This document shows, piece by piece, positions 1 through 5,423 of a DNA stretch of 6,804 nucleotides (within the stretch, counting starts at the first letter, position 1; each line of letters starts with the position of its first letter). Location: positions 1 to 6,804 of the forward strand of contig RFQN01000077.1 in the NCBI GenBank assembly GCA_009924965.1, given 5' to 3'. A program made the position numbers and the translations under genes. This stretch comes from Verrucomicrobiota bacterium (GTDB lineage Bacteria; Verrucomicrobiota; Verrucomicrobiia; Opitutales; UBA953). The notes beneath the pieces were generated by a model that made no database searches, had not been told where the DNA came from, and saw nothing but the letters and a program-made list of their open reading frames with translations.

Positions 1-605
1 GGCGCGACCTCGAGGAACTCCTTCCAAGCGGCCTGCTCGTCGGGTGCCAAGGACGAGGCCACGACGAGGCGCCACTTCGGCTTCACCGGAGGGCGACGCA
101 AGCTCATGCCCGCCTGCTCGGGCAGCCGGTTCGCCTTACGCGAATTACACCGCACGCAAGCGGTCACGATGTTCTCCCAGTTGGTCTTGCCGCCGACGTC
201 GCGCGGAACGACGTGGTCGAGGTTGAGCTCTTCTTCGCGGAAGACGCGGCCGCAATACTGGCAAGTATGCGCGTCGCGGAGGTAGACGTTGCGGCGGCTG
301 AAGCGGATCTCGCGCCGCGGCACACGGTCGTAGGCGCCAAGGAGCAGGACGCGCGGCATGCGCAGCACGATGCACGGGGACCGGACGGCTTCCGCGGCCG
401 GCGGCGGCGTGGCCAAGGAATAGGAAACCCACTCGGCGGCGGCGAAGACACGGTGTCCGGATTCGTCCGAATGCACGACGGACGCGCGCCCGCGGAACAG
501 CAGGCTCATCGCGCGCAAGGTGCCGACGATGTTCACCGGCTGCCAAAGGCGGTTAAGCACAAGAACGCGATGGTCGGGACGTGGTGGCAAGGCAAGGCCC
601 ACCAT
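1..605 (-). CDS. HNH endonuclease family protein (3' end outside window)
   Basis: About 201 codons are visible from ATG at 605-603; the C-terminus runs off the left edge. Seen: an N-terminal motif LVLNRLWQPVNIV (residues 15-27), typical of a widespread bacterial HNH family, then the zinc/HNH core: CQYC at 115-118, LDHVVPR at 129-135 (His131 the probable general base) and NIVTACVRCNSRK at 145-157, supplying the second Cys pair (C150, C153) and the final conserved Asn/Arg-Lys. This is a complete ββα-metal HNH fold with paired-Cys zinc support, so a metal-dependent DNA nicking or cleaving activity is expected from the family; the biological substrate is not known. The start is supported by AGGTAGAGGG just upstream and by the family's usual N-terminus. 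It lies 46 nt after the rodZ -1-frame stop and is probably co-transcribed. No partner methylase or toxin/antitoxin gene is visible, so a housekeeping stand-alone HNH protein is more likely than a restriction enzyme. Confidence 0.88.
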   Translation of the reverse strand, partial: MVGLALPPRPDHRVLVLNRLWQPVNIVGTLRAMSLLFRGRASVVHSDESGHRVFAAAEWVSYSLATPPPAAEAVRSPCIVLRMPRVLLLGAYDRVPRREIRFSRRNVYLRDAHTCQYCGRVFREEELNLDHVVPRDVGGKTNWENIVTACVRCNSRKANRLPEQAGMSLRRPPVKPKWRLVVASSLAPDEQAAWKEFLEVA

Positions 606-651
606 AGCCCTCTACCTGCCGCGGTCAACTGCGGCTCGCCCAGCGGTCCCC

Positions 652-1059
652 TCAACGGGCGCGCGTCGTCTTCGCCGGTGCGGTCTTTGCCGGTACCGAC
701 TTAGACGGGGGCGGGGGCTGCGGCGGCGGCACCGATTCGACGTCTTCGAACCTCGCTACCTGGCGACCGAAAAGCTCGGGCGTATTATAAGTCGTGCCGT
801 CGATGGACACAATCAGGCACTCGATCGCGTTGGAGGTGATCGTGAAGCCCCCTTTAACCGTGACGTAAATTTCCTTGTTTCGGACACCCAAGACTTGGTT
901 GTAACGGATCTCCCCGGAATTGATTTCGCGCAGGAGACAGCTCGTGCCGCTCTGCAAGGCGGTGATCCCCACCAAGTGCGGACGTCCCACCAGGACGACC
1001 GGCGGCGGGACTTTCTTAGACTGCGGCGGTTGGCTCGTCCCGGAGGACGAGCTCAGTGA
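652..1059 (-). CDS. RodZ-like protein, -1-frame extracytoplasmic extension
   Basis: 135 codons, open from the T6 tract to TGA at 654-652. There is no ATG, GTG or TTG in frame until GTG at 990, 23 codons in, and that GTG has no ribosome binding site and sits inside the linker. Read from TCA (1059-1057), the frame gives a Ser/Gly/Pro/Lys linker (SLSSSSGTSQPPQSKKVPPP), a compact domain with alternating hydrophobics (LVGITALQSGTSCLLRE, KEIYVTVKGGFTITSN, CLIVSIDGTTYNTP) and a Pro/Lys/Ala-rich tail. Linker plus β-rich domain after a membrane helix is how RodZ proteins are built, and the domain loosely recalls the C-terminal β-domain of RodZ (DUF4115), though I cannot confirm homology by eye. Joined to the zero frame at T6, the product would be 265 residues: HTH, linker, TM, linker, β-domain, Pro-rich tail. 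Alternatives: a separate protein from GTG 990 (unlikely), or the 3' half of a frameshifted pseudogene. Confidence 0.6.
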   Translation of the reverse strand, partial: SLSSSSGTSQPPQSKKVPPPVVLVGRPHLVGITALQSGTSCLLREINSGEIRYNQVLGVRNKEIYVTVKGGFTITSNAIECLIVSIDGTTYNTPELFGRQVARFEDVESVPPPQPPPPSKSVPAKTAPAKTTRAR

Positions 1060-1064
1060 AAAAA
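1033..1064 (-). promoter_or_regulatory. Candidate programmed -1 frameshift signal (T6 + spacer + UCCG hairpin)
   Basis: Read on the minus strand: T6 at 1064-1059 (zero-frame codons TTT TTT), a 6-nt spacer CACTGA at 1058-1053 that holds the zero-frame stop, then a perfect 8-bp stem, GCTCGTCC (1052-1045) with GGACGAGC (1040-1033), around the loop TCCG. The closing C-G pair makes it a C(UCCG)G UNCG-type tetraloop, known to be exceptionally stable. A P-site tRNA-Phe on the second TTT can slip back one base and still pair with TTT. A slippery run, 5-8 nt spacer and stable hairpin is the known bacterial -1 frameshift layout. It is not a canonical X XXY YYZ site, because the base before the T run is G. 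No T run follows the stem, so it is not an intrinsic terminator on this strand. Confidence 0.5.
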
Positions 1065-1448
1065 CACCCAGGCAAACAAGGCCGTGAGCGCCACCCCGAG
1101 GACGATCCAGAGGATGGTGTCGCGGTTCACCGAGAGGCTGCCGCCTTCGGCGGGTTCGAAGGGCACTTCTTCTTCCTGGCCAGCGGCATCGAGGGGACGG
1201 CGCGCGGCGCGGACGGAATGGTGCGTGTTGAAGTCGGAGCAGGCCTTCTCGTCGTCGAGACGGAGGTAGCGGGCGTAGACCTTCACGAAGCCACGCTTAT
1301 AGACTTCGGCCAAGGGAATGGATTCGAACTGGTTGGCCTCCATCGCTTGGAGGTAATCGGTCCGAATTTTCGTGAACTCCGCGGCCTCGCGCAAAGTCAC
1401 GCCCAAGCGCTGACGCGCTTCCTGAAGTCGTTCACCAAGGGTCTGCAT
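1053..1448 (-). CDS. RodZ-like HTH membrane protein, zero-frame (short) product
   Basis: 131 residues. Residues 3-65 form a RodZ-type helix-turn-helix domain (LGERLQEARQRLGVTL, KIRTDYLQAME, then the diagnostic VYKRGFVKVYARYLRLD at 49-65). An acidic, low-complexity cytoplasmic linker follows, with one membrane helix at about 111-130 (TILWIVLGVALTALFAWVFF); the frame ends one residue later at TGA. In the RodZ family the cytoplasmic HTH binds MreB and a periplasmic domain follows the membrane helix, helping control cell shape. Here the periplasmic part lies in the -1 frame directly downstream (separate entry). ATG 1448 is preferred over GTG 1454 because GAAGG sits 7 nt before the ATG but only 1 nt before the GTG. 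The gene lies 48 nt after the M50 protease. Either the short form is a real product of a frameshifting gene, or the gene is broken by a one-base homopolymer deletion. Family assignment is firm; MreB binding is inferred. Confidence 0.85.
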   Translation of the reverse strand: MQTLGERLQEARQRLGVTLREAAEFTKIRTDYLQAMEANQFESIPLAEVYKRGFVKVYARYLRLDDEKACSDFNTHHSVRAARRPLDAAGQEEEVPFEPAEGGSLSVNRDTILWIVLGVALTALFAWVFFH

Positions 1449-1497
1449 GCCCACACCTTCAGCCTTGGGCCAAAAATAGGCAAGACGAAGGTGGGGC
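1449..1497 (-). promoter_or_regulatory. Hairpin sequestering the rodZ ribosome binding site
   Basis: On the minus strand, GCCCCACCTTC (1497-1487) pairs with GAAGGTGTGGGC (1460-1449): 7 bp, one bulged T, then 4 bp, with a 26-nt loop. The 3' arm contains GAAGG, the Shine-Dalgarno sequence of the RodZ-like gene, and ends at the base next to its ATG (1448). The 5' arm begins with the last base of the protease stop codon TAG (1499-1497). Ribosomes finishing the protease would melt the stem and expose the site, so I infer translational coupling. The loop contains TTTTT, but no T run follows the 3' arm, which argues against a terminator. Confidence 0.5.
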
Positions 1498-2186
1498 TAT
1501 CCACGCAGGACCCGCACGAAGAGCTCCTGAAACCCCACCGGCACGACGTCGAGGATGGGGGTCAAGATGAGGCTCTCCAGCGTCCAAATCATTCGGCCAA
1601 AGCCGGGGAGGTTGATGAGGATGATCAGGATGATGAAGCTGTAGCGGCTCAGCATCGTGAAGAACTCCAGCGAATACACGCCTAGGCGGTACAGGACCCG
1701 GGAGCCGTCCAGCGGCGGGATGGGGATGAGGTTGAAGCAGAGCAACCCCACGTTCATGAGCATCCCGTAGACGAGGAATTTACCGAGGTTATGGGTCTCG
1801 GGATGGGCCCAGGAGACGTCCATGACCACGCCGATGAAGGCCAAAACGAGGCAGAGGACCAGGTTCATGGCCGGGCCGGCCAGCGTGATGAGGATGTCGT
1901 CCATCCGCCGGGTGGCGGGGTTAGGGAGCGAAATCTGGACCGGCTTGCCCCAGCCGATGAGGCCGAAGCCTGGGTTGAAGAAAATCATGATGCCCGGAAT
2001 CAGCAACGTCCCGATGGGGTCGGCGTGGGCGAAGGGGTTCAAGGTCACCCGTCCCTGCAGGCGCGGGAGCGGATCGCCCCGCAGGTCGGCGACCCAAGCG
2101 TGCCCGAATTCATGGAGGCCAATCGAGGCCACCAGGAGGATCAGCTGGAGCAAGGACCAGCGGAGATGCTCGGGCGACAGATCCAT
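1497..2186 (-). CDS. M50 site-2 protease family intramembrane metalloprotease
   Basis: 229 residues, almost entirely membrane-embedded. Zinc and catalytic motifs: HEFGH at 25-29 (HExxH, in the first membrane segment), NPFAHADPIGT at 50-60, GPAMNL at 104-109 and NLIPIPPLDGSR at 152-163, whose Asp160 is the third zinc ligand. This is the compact bacterial M50 form without PDZ or CBS domains, of usual length for that group. Such enzymes cut transmembrane segments of regulatory or signal-peptide remnant proteins inside the inner membrane. The substrate is unknown; the neighbouring single-pass RodZ-like protein is a conceivable but untested one. The ATG comes 1 nt after the fmdB-like stop, with no strong Shine-Dalgarno of its own, which suggests re-initiation after fmdB. 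Catalytic residues are all intact. Confidence 0.93.
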   Translation of the reverse strand: MDLSPEHLRWSLLQLILLVASIGLHEFGHAWVADLRGDPLPRLQGRVTLNPFAHADPIGTLLIPGIMIFFNPGFGLIGWGKPVQISLPNPATRRMDDILITLAGPAMNLVLCLVLAFIGVVMDVSWAHPETHNLGKFLVYGMLMNVGLLCFNLIPIPPLDGSRVLYRLGVYSLEFFTMLSRYSFIILIILINLPGFGRMIWTLESLILTPILDVVPVGFQELFVRVLRG

Positions 2187-2187
2187 C

Positions 2188-2400
2188 TTAGTTGGCGCCG
2201 CAGGAGCCCGGCGCCTTCCCGCAACCGCAGGAGCCCGTGTGGACGTGGTCGGACTTCAGCCCTTTGACGGCGATCAATGCGAGCTGCTTCTCGACCTGCT
2301 CCGAACCGCAATGGGTACAGGCCGGCTTTTCCTTGGCGGAGCGCACCAGGAGCTCGAAGTCTTGGCCGCAGGCGGCGCAATGAAAGTCGAAGAGAGGCAT
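2188..2400 (-). CDS. FmdB-type zinc ribbon protein
   Basis: 70 residues. The N-terminus PLFDFHCAACGQDFE, with CxxC pairs at C8/C11 and C28/C31 (CTHCGS), is the standard FmdB-family zinc ribbon (MPxYxYxCxxCGxxFE pattern). The family is named after a putative regulator of formamidase but its role in most bacteria is unknown. After the ribbon comes a short tail with His53/His55 and three further cysteines (C58, C60, C67) in a Gly/Ser-rich context, which could bind metal or be redox-active. GAGG is 7 nt before the ATG. It is the first gene of the minus-strand block running into the M50 protease, with 1 nt between them, and is divergent from the plus-strand transglutaminase-fold gene. Confidence 0.88.
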   Translation of the reverse strand: MPLFDFHCAACGQDFELLVRSAKEKPACTHCGSEQVEKQLALIAVKGLKSDHVHTGSCGCGKAPGSCGAN

Positions 2401-2509
2401 GACGGAGCCTCGTTGATAAGCAGGTCCGCATGGCTGCCAATCCGAAAGACCCTGCGACGGGATACGCCTTGAGGGAAACCCGCGGCGGGGTTAAGGTCGC
2501 GAGGTCGTC
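2401..2509. promoter_or_regulatory. Divergent intergenic region with weak promoter candidates
   Basis: These 109 bp between two divergent start codons must hold promoters for the fmdB block and for the plus-strand gene if neither is read from afar. On the minus strand TTGGCA (2440-2435) and TATCAA (2418-2413) are 16 bp apart and resemble a sigma-70 pair, but the leader would be only about 6 nt and would start within the Shine-Dalgarno, so this is weak. On the plus strand TTGAGG at 2469-2474 is followed 16 bp later by TTAAGG, also weak. No operator-like inverted repeat longer than 5 bp was found. Confidence 0.3.
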
Positions 2510-3172
2510 ATGCCCTCCCCTGCCCGCATCCGCTTGGCCCAACGCCGCGGCCTGCCGCTCGCGCAGGCCAAGCGGCTCGCCGGACTGACGACGCCCCGTC
2601 AGATCCAAGATTTCTTGGCCAAGCTGCCCCAGAACTTCGAGCCCGACGGGGATACTGCCCGCTCGGTGCAGGCGGCGCTCACTGCCAACTGCGCCCATTG
2701 CATCGAAGGAGCGATGATCGCGGCCTTCGCGCTTTGGCTGCAAGGCCACCCGCCCTTGCTCATCGACCTCTCCGCGCACCGCGACATGGATCACGTCATC
2801 GCGCCCTTCCGGGTCAACGGGCGCTGGGGCGCGATCTCCAAGACCAACTACGTCTGCCTCCGCTGGCGCGACCCGATCTACCGCAGTGTTCGCGAACTGG
2901 TGATGTCCTACTTCCACGAATACGCCAAAGGCCCGCGCAAGACGCTGCGCAGCTATTCCAAGCCGTACGACCTGCGCCAGCTCCCGACCAGCCAGTGGGT
3001 GAACCAGGCGGAGCAGTGCTGGGAGGTCGCGGACCGCATCACCGCGGCCCGGCATTATGCCATCGTGACGGAGGCCCAAGCCAAGGCCCTGCGCCCACGC
3101 GACCCGGTGGAGGTCGCTTCGGACCGCGTGACGGCGTTCCCGATCCCCGCTTGGAAGCGCCAACGGCTGTGA
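2510..3172 (+). CDS. Transglutaminase-fold protein of unknown function, Asp position replaced by Ser
   Basis: 220 residues, no signal peptide or membrane helix. Cys64 starts a stretch that lines up with the transglutaminase-like core: C64, A68, G79 and P81 match the Cys, +4, +15 and +17 positions of the C...A..........GxP pattern. His95 begins HVIAPFRVNGRWGAIS, which aligns base for base with the usual HxWxExxxxGxWxxxD block, so the third catalytic position is Ser110, not Asp. The following KTNYVCLRWRDPIYRS and RELVMSYFHEY look strongly conserved in style, as in a known hypothetical-protein family. A Cys-His hydrolase or acyl-transfer activity, or a non-catalytic role, is inference. Start: GAGG lies 5 nt before the ATG. 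It is the only plus-strand gene in the window. Its stop is 3 nt from the end of the convergent GT2 gene. Confidence 0.8.
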   Translation: MPSPARIRLAQRRGLPLAQAKRLAGLTTPRQIQDFLAKLPQNFEPDGDTARSVQAALTANCAHCIEGAMIAAFALWLQGHPPLLIDLSAHRDMDHVIAPFRVNGRWGAISKTNYVCLRWRDPIYRSVRELVMSYFHEYAKGPRKTLRSYSKPYDLRQLPTSQWVNQAEQCWEVADRITAARHYAIVTEAQAKALRPRDPVEVASDRVTAFPIPAWKRQRL

Positions 3173-3175
3173 CGC

Positions 3176-3904
3176 TCAGCGGCGGCCGTCGTACCAAAGG
3201 TGGCAGGCCTGCGGATCCTTCGCGGCGCGTCCCGCGCTGAAGAACATCCGCCCGAAGAAACGCACGGACTCGGTGAACGTGTAGAGCTTGAGCTTGCGTG
3301 AAGAGGTCGCCAAGGGGTGCGCGGCTAAGACCTGGAAACGGAGGCGCCGCTCGCGCGCGACCTTATGCAAACGGCGACTCAGGAAGACTTCCTCCCCGGC
3401 AAAGAACTCCGTGCCGAAACCGCCCGCGGCCCGGAAGGCCGAGGCTTCGACCCAGACGCAGGAACCGGCGGCCCAACGCGCAAGGCGGCTGACGGTGTTC
3501 CAACATCCGCAGAAGAAACGCGCGAAGAAGGGCGTGCCTGGCTCCAAGGCGACGGTGCTGCCGCCTCCGAGATGGCGACCACCAGCGATGGCGTCGGCGA
3601 TGTCCGCAAAGAGCTCGGCCGAGGGCCAGGAGTCGGCGTCGATGAAGATCAGCCACTCGCCCGTGGCGACGCGGGCGCCCGCATCGCGGGCCCGGCCGAT
3701 CTGATTAATCGGCTCGAAGACGACCGTCGCCCCGGCCGCGCGGGCCAGCTCGGCCGTGCGGTCCGTGGAGTTGTTGTCGCAGACGACGACCTCGCTTTCC
3801 CAGCCGCGGGCCTGGAAGGCACCGACGGCCACCGTGACCGCCGCCAACGTACGCGGGAGGAGCTTCTCCTCGTTAAAGGCTGGGATGACGACCGAGACGC
3901 GCAT
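3176..3904 (-). CDS. GT2 family glycosyltransferase
   Basis: 242 residues, GT-A fold. Seen: VSVVIPAFNEEKLLPRTL at 3-20, nucleotide-binding VVVCDNNSTDRTAEL (Asp43), GRARDAG at 70-76, the metal-binding D-x-D in IFIDADSW (Asp89/Asp91), and FAGEEVFLSRRL at 168-179, where Glu171/Glu172 occupy the usual ED/EE catalytic-base position. No membrane helix is evident, so it is a soluble or peripheral enzyme transferring a sugar from a nucleotide-sugar donor; donor and acceptor cannot be told from sequence. Start: ATG 3904 is chosen over TTG 3907, with GGA 7 nt upstream; an in-frame stop lies a little further upstream. It follows the ROK kinase by 107 nt, with a small ORF in between, and is the last gene of the block. 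The convergent gene ends 3 nt beyond it. Confidence 0.93.
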   Translation of the reverse strand: MRVSVVIPAFNEEKLLPRTLAAVTVAVGAFQARGWESEVVVCDNNSTDRTAELARAAGATVVFEPINQIGRARDAGARVATGEWLIFIDADSWPSAELFADIADAIAGGRHLGGGSTVALEPGTPFFARFFCGCWNTVSRLARWAAGSCVWVEASAFRAAGGFGTEFFAGEEVFLSRRLHKVARERRLRFQVLAAHPLATSSRKLKLYTFTESVRFFGRMFFSAGRAAKDPQACHLWYDGRR

Positions 3905-3918
3905 CAACGGGTCCGGGC

Positions 3919-4008
3919 TTACGCACCCAAGTCATCCCCCGCCTCCGCGTAGGCCGCCGTCTCCGGAGGAAGCGTGACGGCGAGCATGAAGGCAGCGAAA
4001 GGTCGCAT
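3919..4008 (-). CDS. Possible 29-residue ORF between ROK kinase and GT2
   Basis: ATG at 4008-4006 to TAA at 3921-3919, encoding a peptide that starts MRPFAAFMLAVTLPPE and ends in an acidic, Ala-rich tail. It begins 3 nt after the ROK stop codon and is in the same reading frame, so it would extend the kinase if TAA were read through. Third positions are mostly G or C like the flanking genes. The only purine-rich site is GAGG about 14 nt upstream, inside the kinase gene, so initiation would rely on coupling. It could be a small protein, a leader linking ROK to GT2 translation, a worn C-terminal extension, or chance. Confidence 0.25.
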   Translation of the reverse strand: MRPFAAFMLAVTLPPETAAYAEAGDDLGA

Positions 4009-4011
4009 GAA

Positions 4012-4974
4012 TTAGACGGCCGCCTCGAAGGCGCAGGCGGCGGCCCCGACCACGCCCACGTTGCCGCCGAGCGCGGCTGGCACGATGCTGCAGACGGCGG
4101 CGAGGCGCGGGAAGGCGTAGTGGTTGGCCTTCGCGCGCATCGGGACGAAGAGCGCATCGCCCGCGGCGGTGACGCCGCCGCCCACCACGATGACATCGGG
4201 GTTGAAGGTGTTAATGACGGCGCCGAGGCCGCGGCCGAGGTAGTCGATGGACTGGTCCCAGATCTCGACGGCGAGGGGATCCTTCTGCGTGAGCGCCTGG
4301 AAGAGATGGTGCGTCGTGACCTGCTCGATGCTCCCGGCAAAGCCGGTGATGCTCGAAGCGCGCCCCGCCGACAAGGCTTCGCGCGTGCGACGGGCGATGG
4401 CCGTGCCCGAGGCGTAAGCTTCCCAGCAACCGTGGTTCCCGCAACCACAACGCGGGCCATCCATGGTCAGGGGGATGTGGCCGAGTTCAGCGGCGTTACC
4501 ATTGGCGCCGCGCATGAGGCGTCCGTCGATGACGGCACCGCCGCCGATGCCGGTGGAGATGGTGATGTAGACGACGTTCTTCTTGCCCTTGCCGGCGCCG
4601 AAAAGGTACTCGCCCAAGGCGGCGGCGTTGCAGTCGTTGTCGATGCGGGCGGGGAGGCCGCCGAAGGACTTGCTGAGCTCGCCTTCGATCGGGTAACCGG
4701 TCCAGCCCGGCAGGTTTGGGGAGCCGTCCACGCAGCCGCGGACGGTATCGAGCGGGCCAGGTGAAGCGATGCCGAGGGCGCAGAGGTCGGAAGGCTGTAG
4801 CTTCAGGTCAGCCAAGAGCTGGTGAGCCGCCGCGGCGACGCGGGAGACCGCTTGGGCGGCGCCTTTTTCGGCCCAGGTCTCCACGCGGCCAGAGCCGAGG
4901 ACGGTGCCATCTTCGGCCACCACGCCGAACGCGAACTTCGTGCCACCCAGGTCGAAAGCGAGGACTTTACGCAT
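4012..4974 (-). CDS. ROK family sugar kinase (glucokinase-like)
   Basis: 320 residues, normal for ROK kinases. Seen: N-terminal phosphate-binding DLGGTK at 8-13, IASPGPLD at 69-76, catalytic Asp114 in IDNDCNAAALGE (111-122), STGIGGG at 140-146, the sugar-binding ELGH at 163-166, and the ROK zinc motif CGCGNHGCWE at 176-185, with His166, Cys176, Cys178 and Cys183 the expected ligands. A second nucleotide-site stretch, VIVVGGGV, is near the C-terminus. ROK enzymes of this type phosphorylate glucose, fructose, mannose or N-acyl hexosamines with ATP in the cytoplasm; the ELGH/zinc type is often glucose- or fructose-active, but specificity is not decidable here. There is no N-terminal HTH, so it is a kinase rather than a NagC-type repressor. 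GGAGG sits 3 nt before the ATG. It follows the phosphomannose-isomerase-like cupin by 17 nt, which fits a hexose-phosphate role. Confidence 0.93.
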   Translation of the reverse strand: MRKVLAFDLGGTKFAFGVVAEDGTVLGSGRVETWAEKGAAQAVSRVAAAAHQLLADLKLQPSDLCALGIASPGPLDTVRGCVDGSPNLPGWTGYPIEGELSKSFGGLPARIDNDCNAAALGEYLFGAGKGKKNVVYITISTGIGGGAVIDGRLMRGANGNAAELGHIPLTMDGPRCGCGNHGCWEAYASGTAIARRTREALSAGRASSITGFAGSIEQVTTHHLFQALTQKDPLAVEIWDQSIDYLGRGLGAVINTFNPDVIVVGGGVTAAGDALFVPMRAKANHYAFPRLAAVCSIVPAALGGNVGVVGAAACAFEAAV

Positions 4975-4991
4975 GCCCCTCCATTAGGGGC

Positions 4992-5393
4992 CTAATCGCG
5001 GGCAGGTCGAGCATAGTCATCCTGCAGACGGACGACATCCGTCAGGTCGGGCGTGGAGACCTCCAGCAGGACCGCGTCGGTGACCGCCGCAAAGCGGTGG
5101 ATCGTCCGGACCGGGATGTGCAACGCCTGCCCGGCCTCCCAGAGATGCTCGTGCTCGGCGCCAAGCGCGGCGGCGGCCGGAACGTCGCCGGCGGCCAAGG
5201 GCCGATACGTCAGCAACACGCGACCAGACAGGAGATACAAGGTCTCCGTCTTCCGTTCGTGGTACTGCAAGCTCAGGCGCTTCCCCGCGGTGACTTCCAA
5301 TACCTTGCCGGCATACGCCGCTTGGTCGGCGTACCAAATCTCGCGCCCCCAGGGCTTGGGAACGATCTTCGGCGACTGAAAGGGCGCAGGCAT
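4992..5393 (-). CDS. Type II phosphomannose-isomerase-like cupin
   Basis: 133 residues, a single cupin domain. The opening KPWGREIWYAD (13-23), then LEVTAGKRLSLQYHERKTETLYLLSGRVLL (32-61) and HIPVRTIHRF (92-101), match the cupin half of bifunctional mannose-6-phosphate isomerase/GDP-mannose pyrophosphorylase proteins. Expected metal ligands are all there: Gln43, His45, Glu50 and His99. As a stand-alone domain it may isomerise hexose 6-phosphates or bind a sugar phosphate; the family contains both and its substrate is unproven. ROK kinase next door would supply such phosphates, and GT2 could use a downstream nucleotide sugar; this link is inference. The ATG has no Shine-Dalgarno (CTCCTTCGC precedes it) and the leader is unusually AT-rich, unlike its neighbours. 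Confidence 0.85.
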   Translation of the reverse strand: MPAPFQSPKIVPKPWGREIWYADQAAYAGKVLEVTAGKRLSLQYHERKTETLYLLSGRVLLTYRPLAAGDVPAAAALGAEHEHLWEAGQALHIPVRTIHRFAAVTDAVLLEVSTPDLTDVVRLQDDYARPARD

Positions 5394-5423
5394 GCGAAGG
5401 AGTTTGTATCTTAATTCTAAAAG
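5394..5423 (-). promoter_or_regulatory. AT-rich leader with possible -10 before the cupin gene
   Basis: The 30 nt between the SRAP stop and the cupin ATG are strikingly AT-rich for this window. On the minus strand TAGAAT (5419-5414) matches five of six bases of a sigma-70 -10 box and would give a leader of about 13 nt. No good -35 is seen 16-18 bp upstream. It may be an internal promoter for cupin, ROK and GT2, or an unstructured start region making up for the missing Shine-Dalgarno. Confidence 0.3.

Noticed and set aside
652..990. Separate protein starting at GTG 990
   Set aside because: No ribosome binding site, and the open frame continues upstream through a linker-like stretch to the T6 tract of the RodZ-like gene.
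1033..1064. Intrinsic terminator between the RodZ-like gene and its -1 frame
   Set aside because: The T run precedes the stem on the coding strand; on the plus strand A residues, not T, follow it.
1449..1454. GTG start two codons before the rodZ ATG
   Set aside because: The Shine-Dalgarno GAAGG would be only 1 nt from the GTG but is 7 nt from the ATG.
1056..1685. Long plus-strand open frame opposite the RodZ-like and M50 genes
   Set aside because: It is antisense to two genes with clear motifs; composition is His/Glu/Asp-rich with no recognisable domain, as expected from a shadow in GC-rich DNA.
1822..2472. Plus-strand open frame opposite the M50 and FmdB genes
   Set aside because: Antisense shadow: Arg/Ser-rich, no domain, and it crosses two well-supported genes and their junction.
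2141..3163. 340-residue minus-strand frame opposite the transglutaminase-fold gene
   Set aside because: The plus-strand reading has a coherent fold and RBS; this frame is Arg/Gly-rich and overlaps fmdB out of frame.
4120..4764. Plus-strand open frame opposite the ROK kinase
   Set aside because: The ROK reading has every family motif; the opposite frame is a composition artefact.
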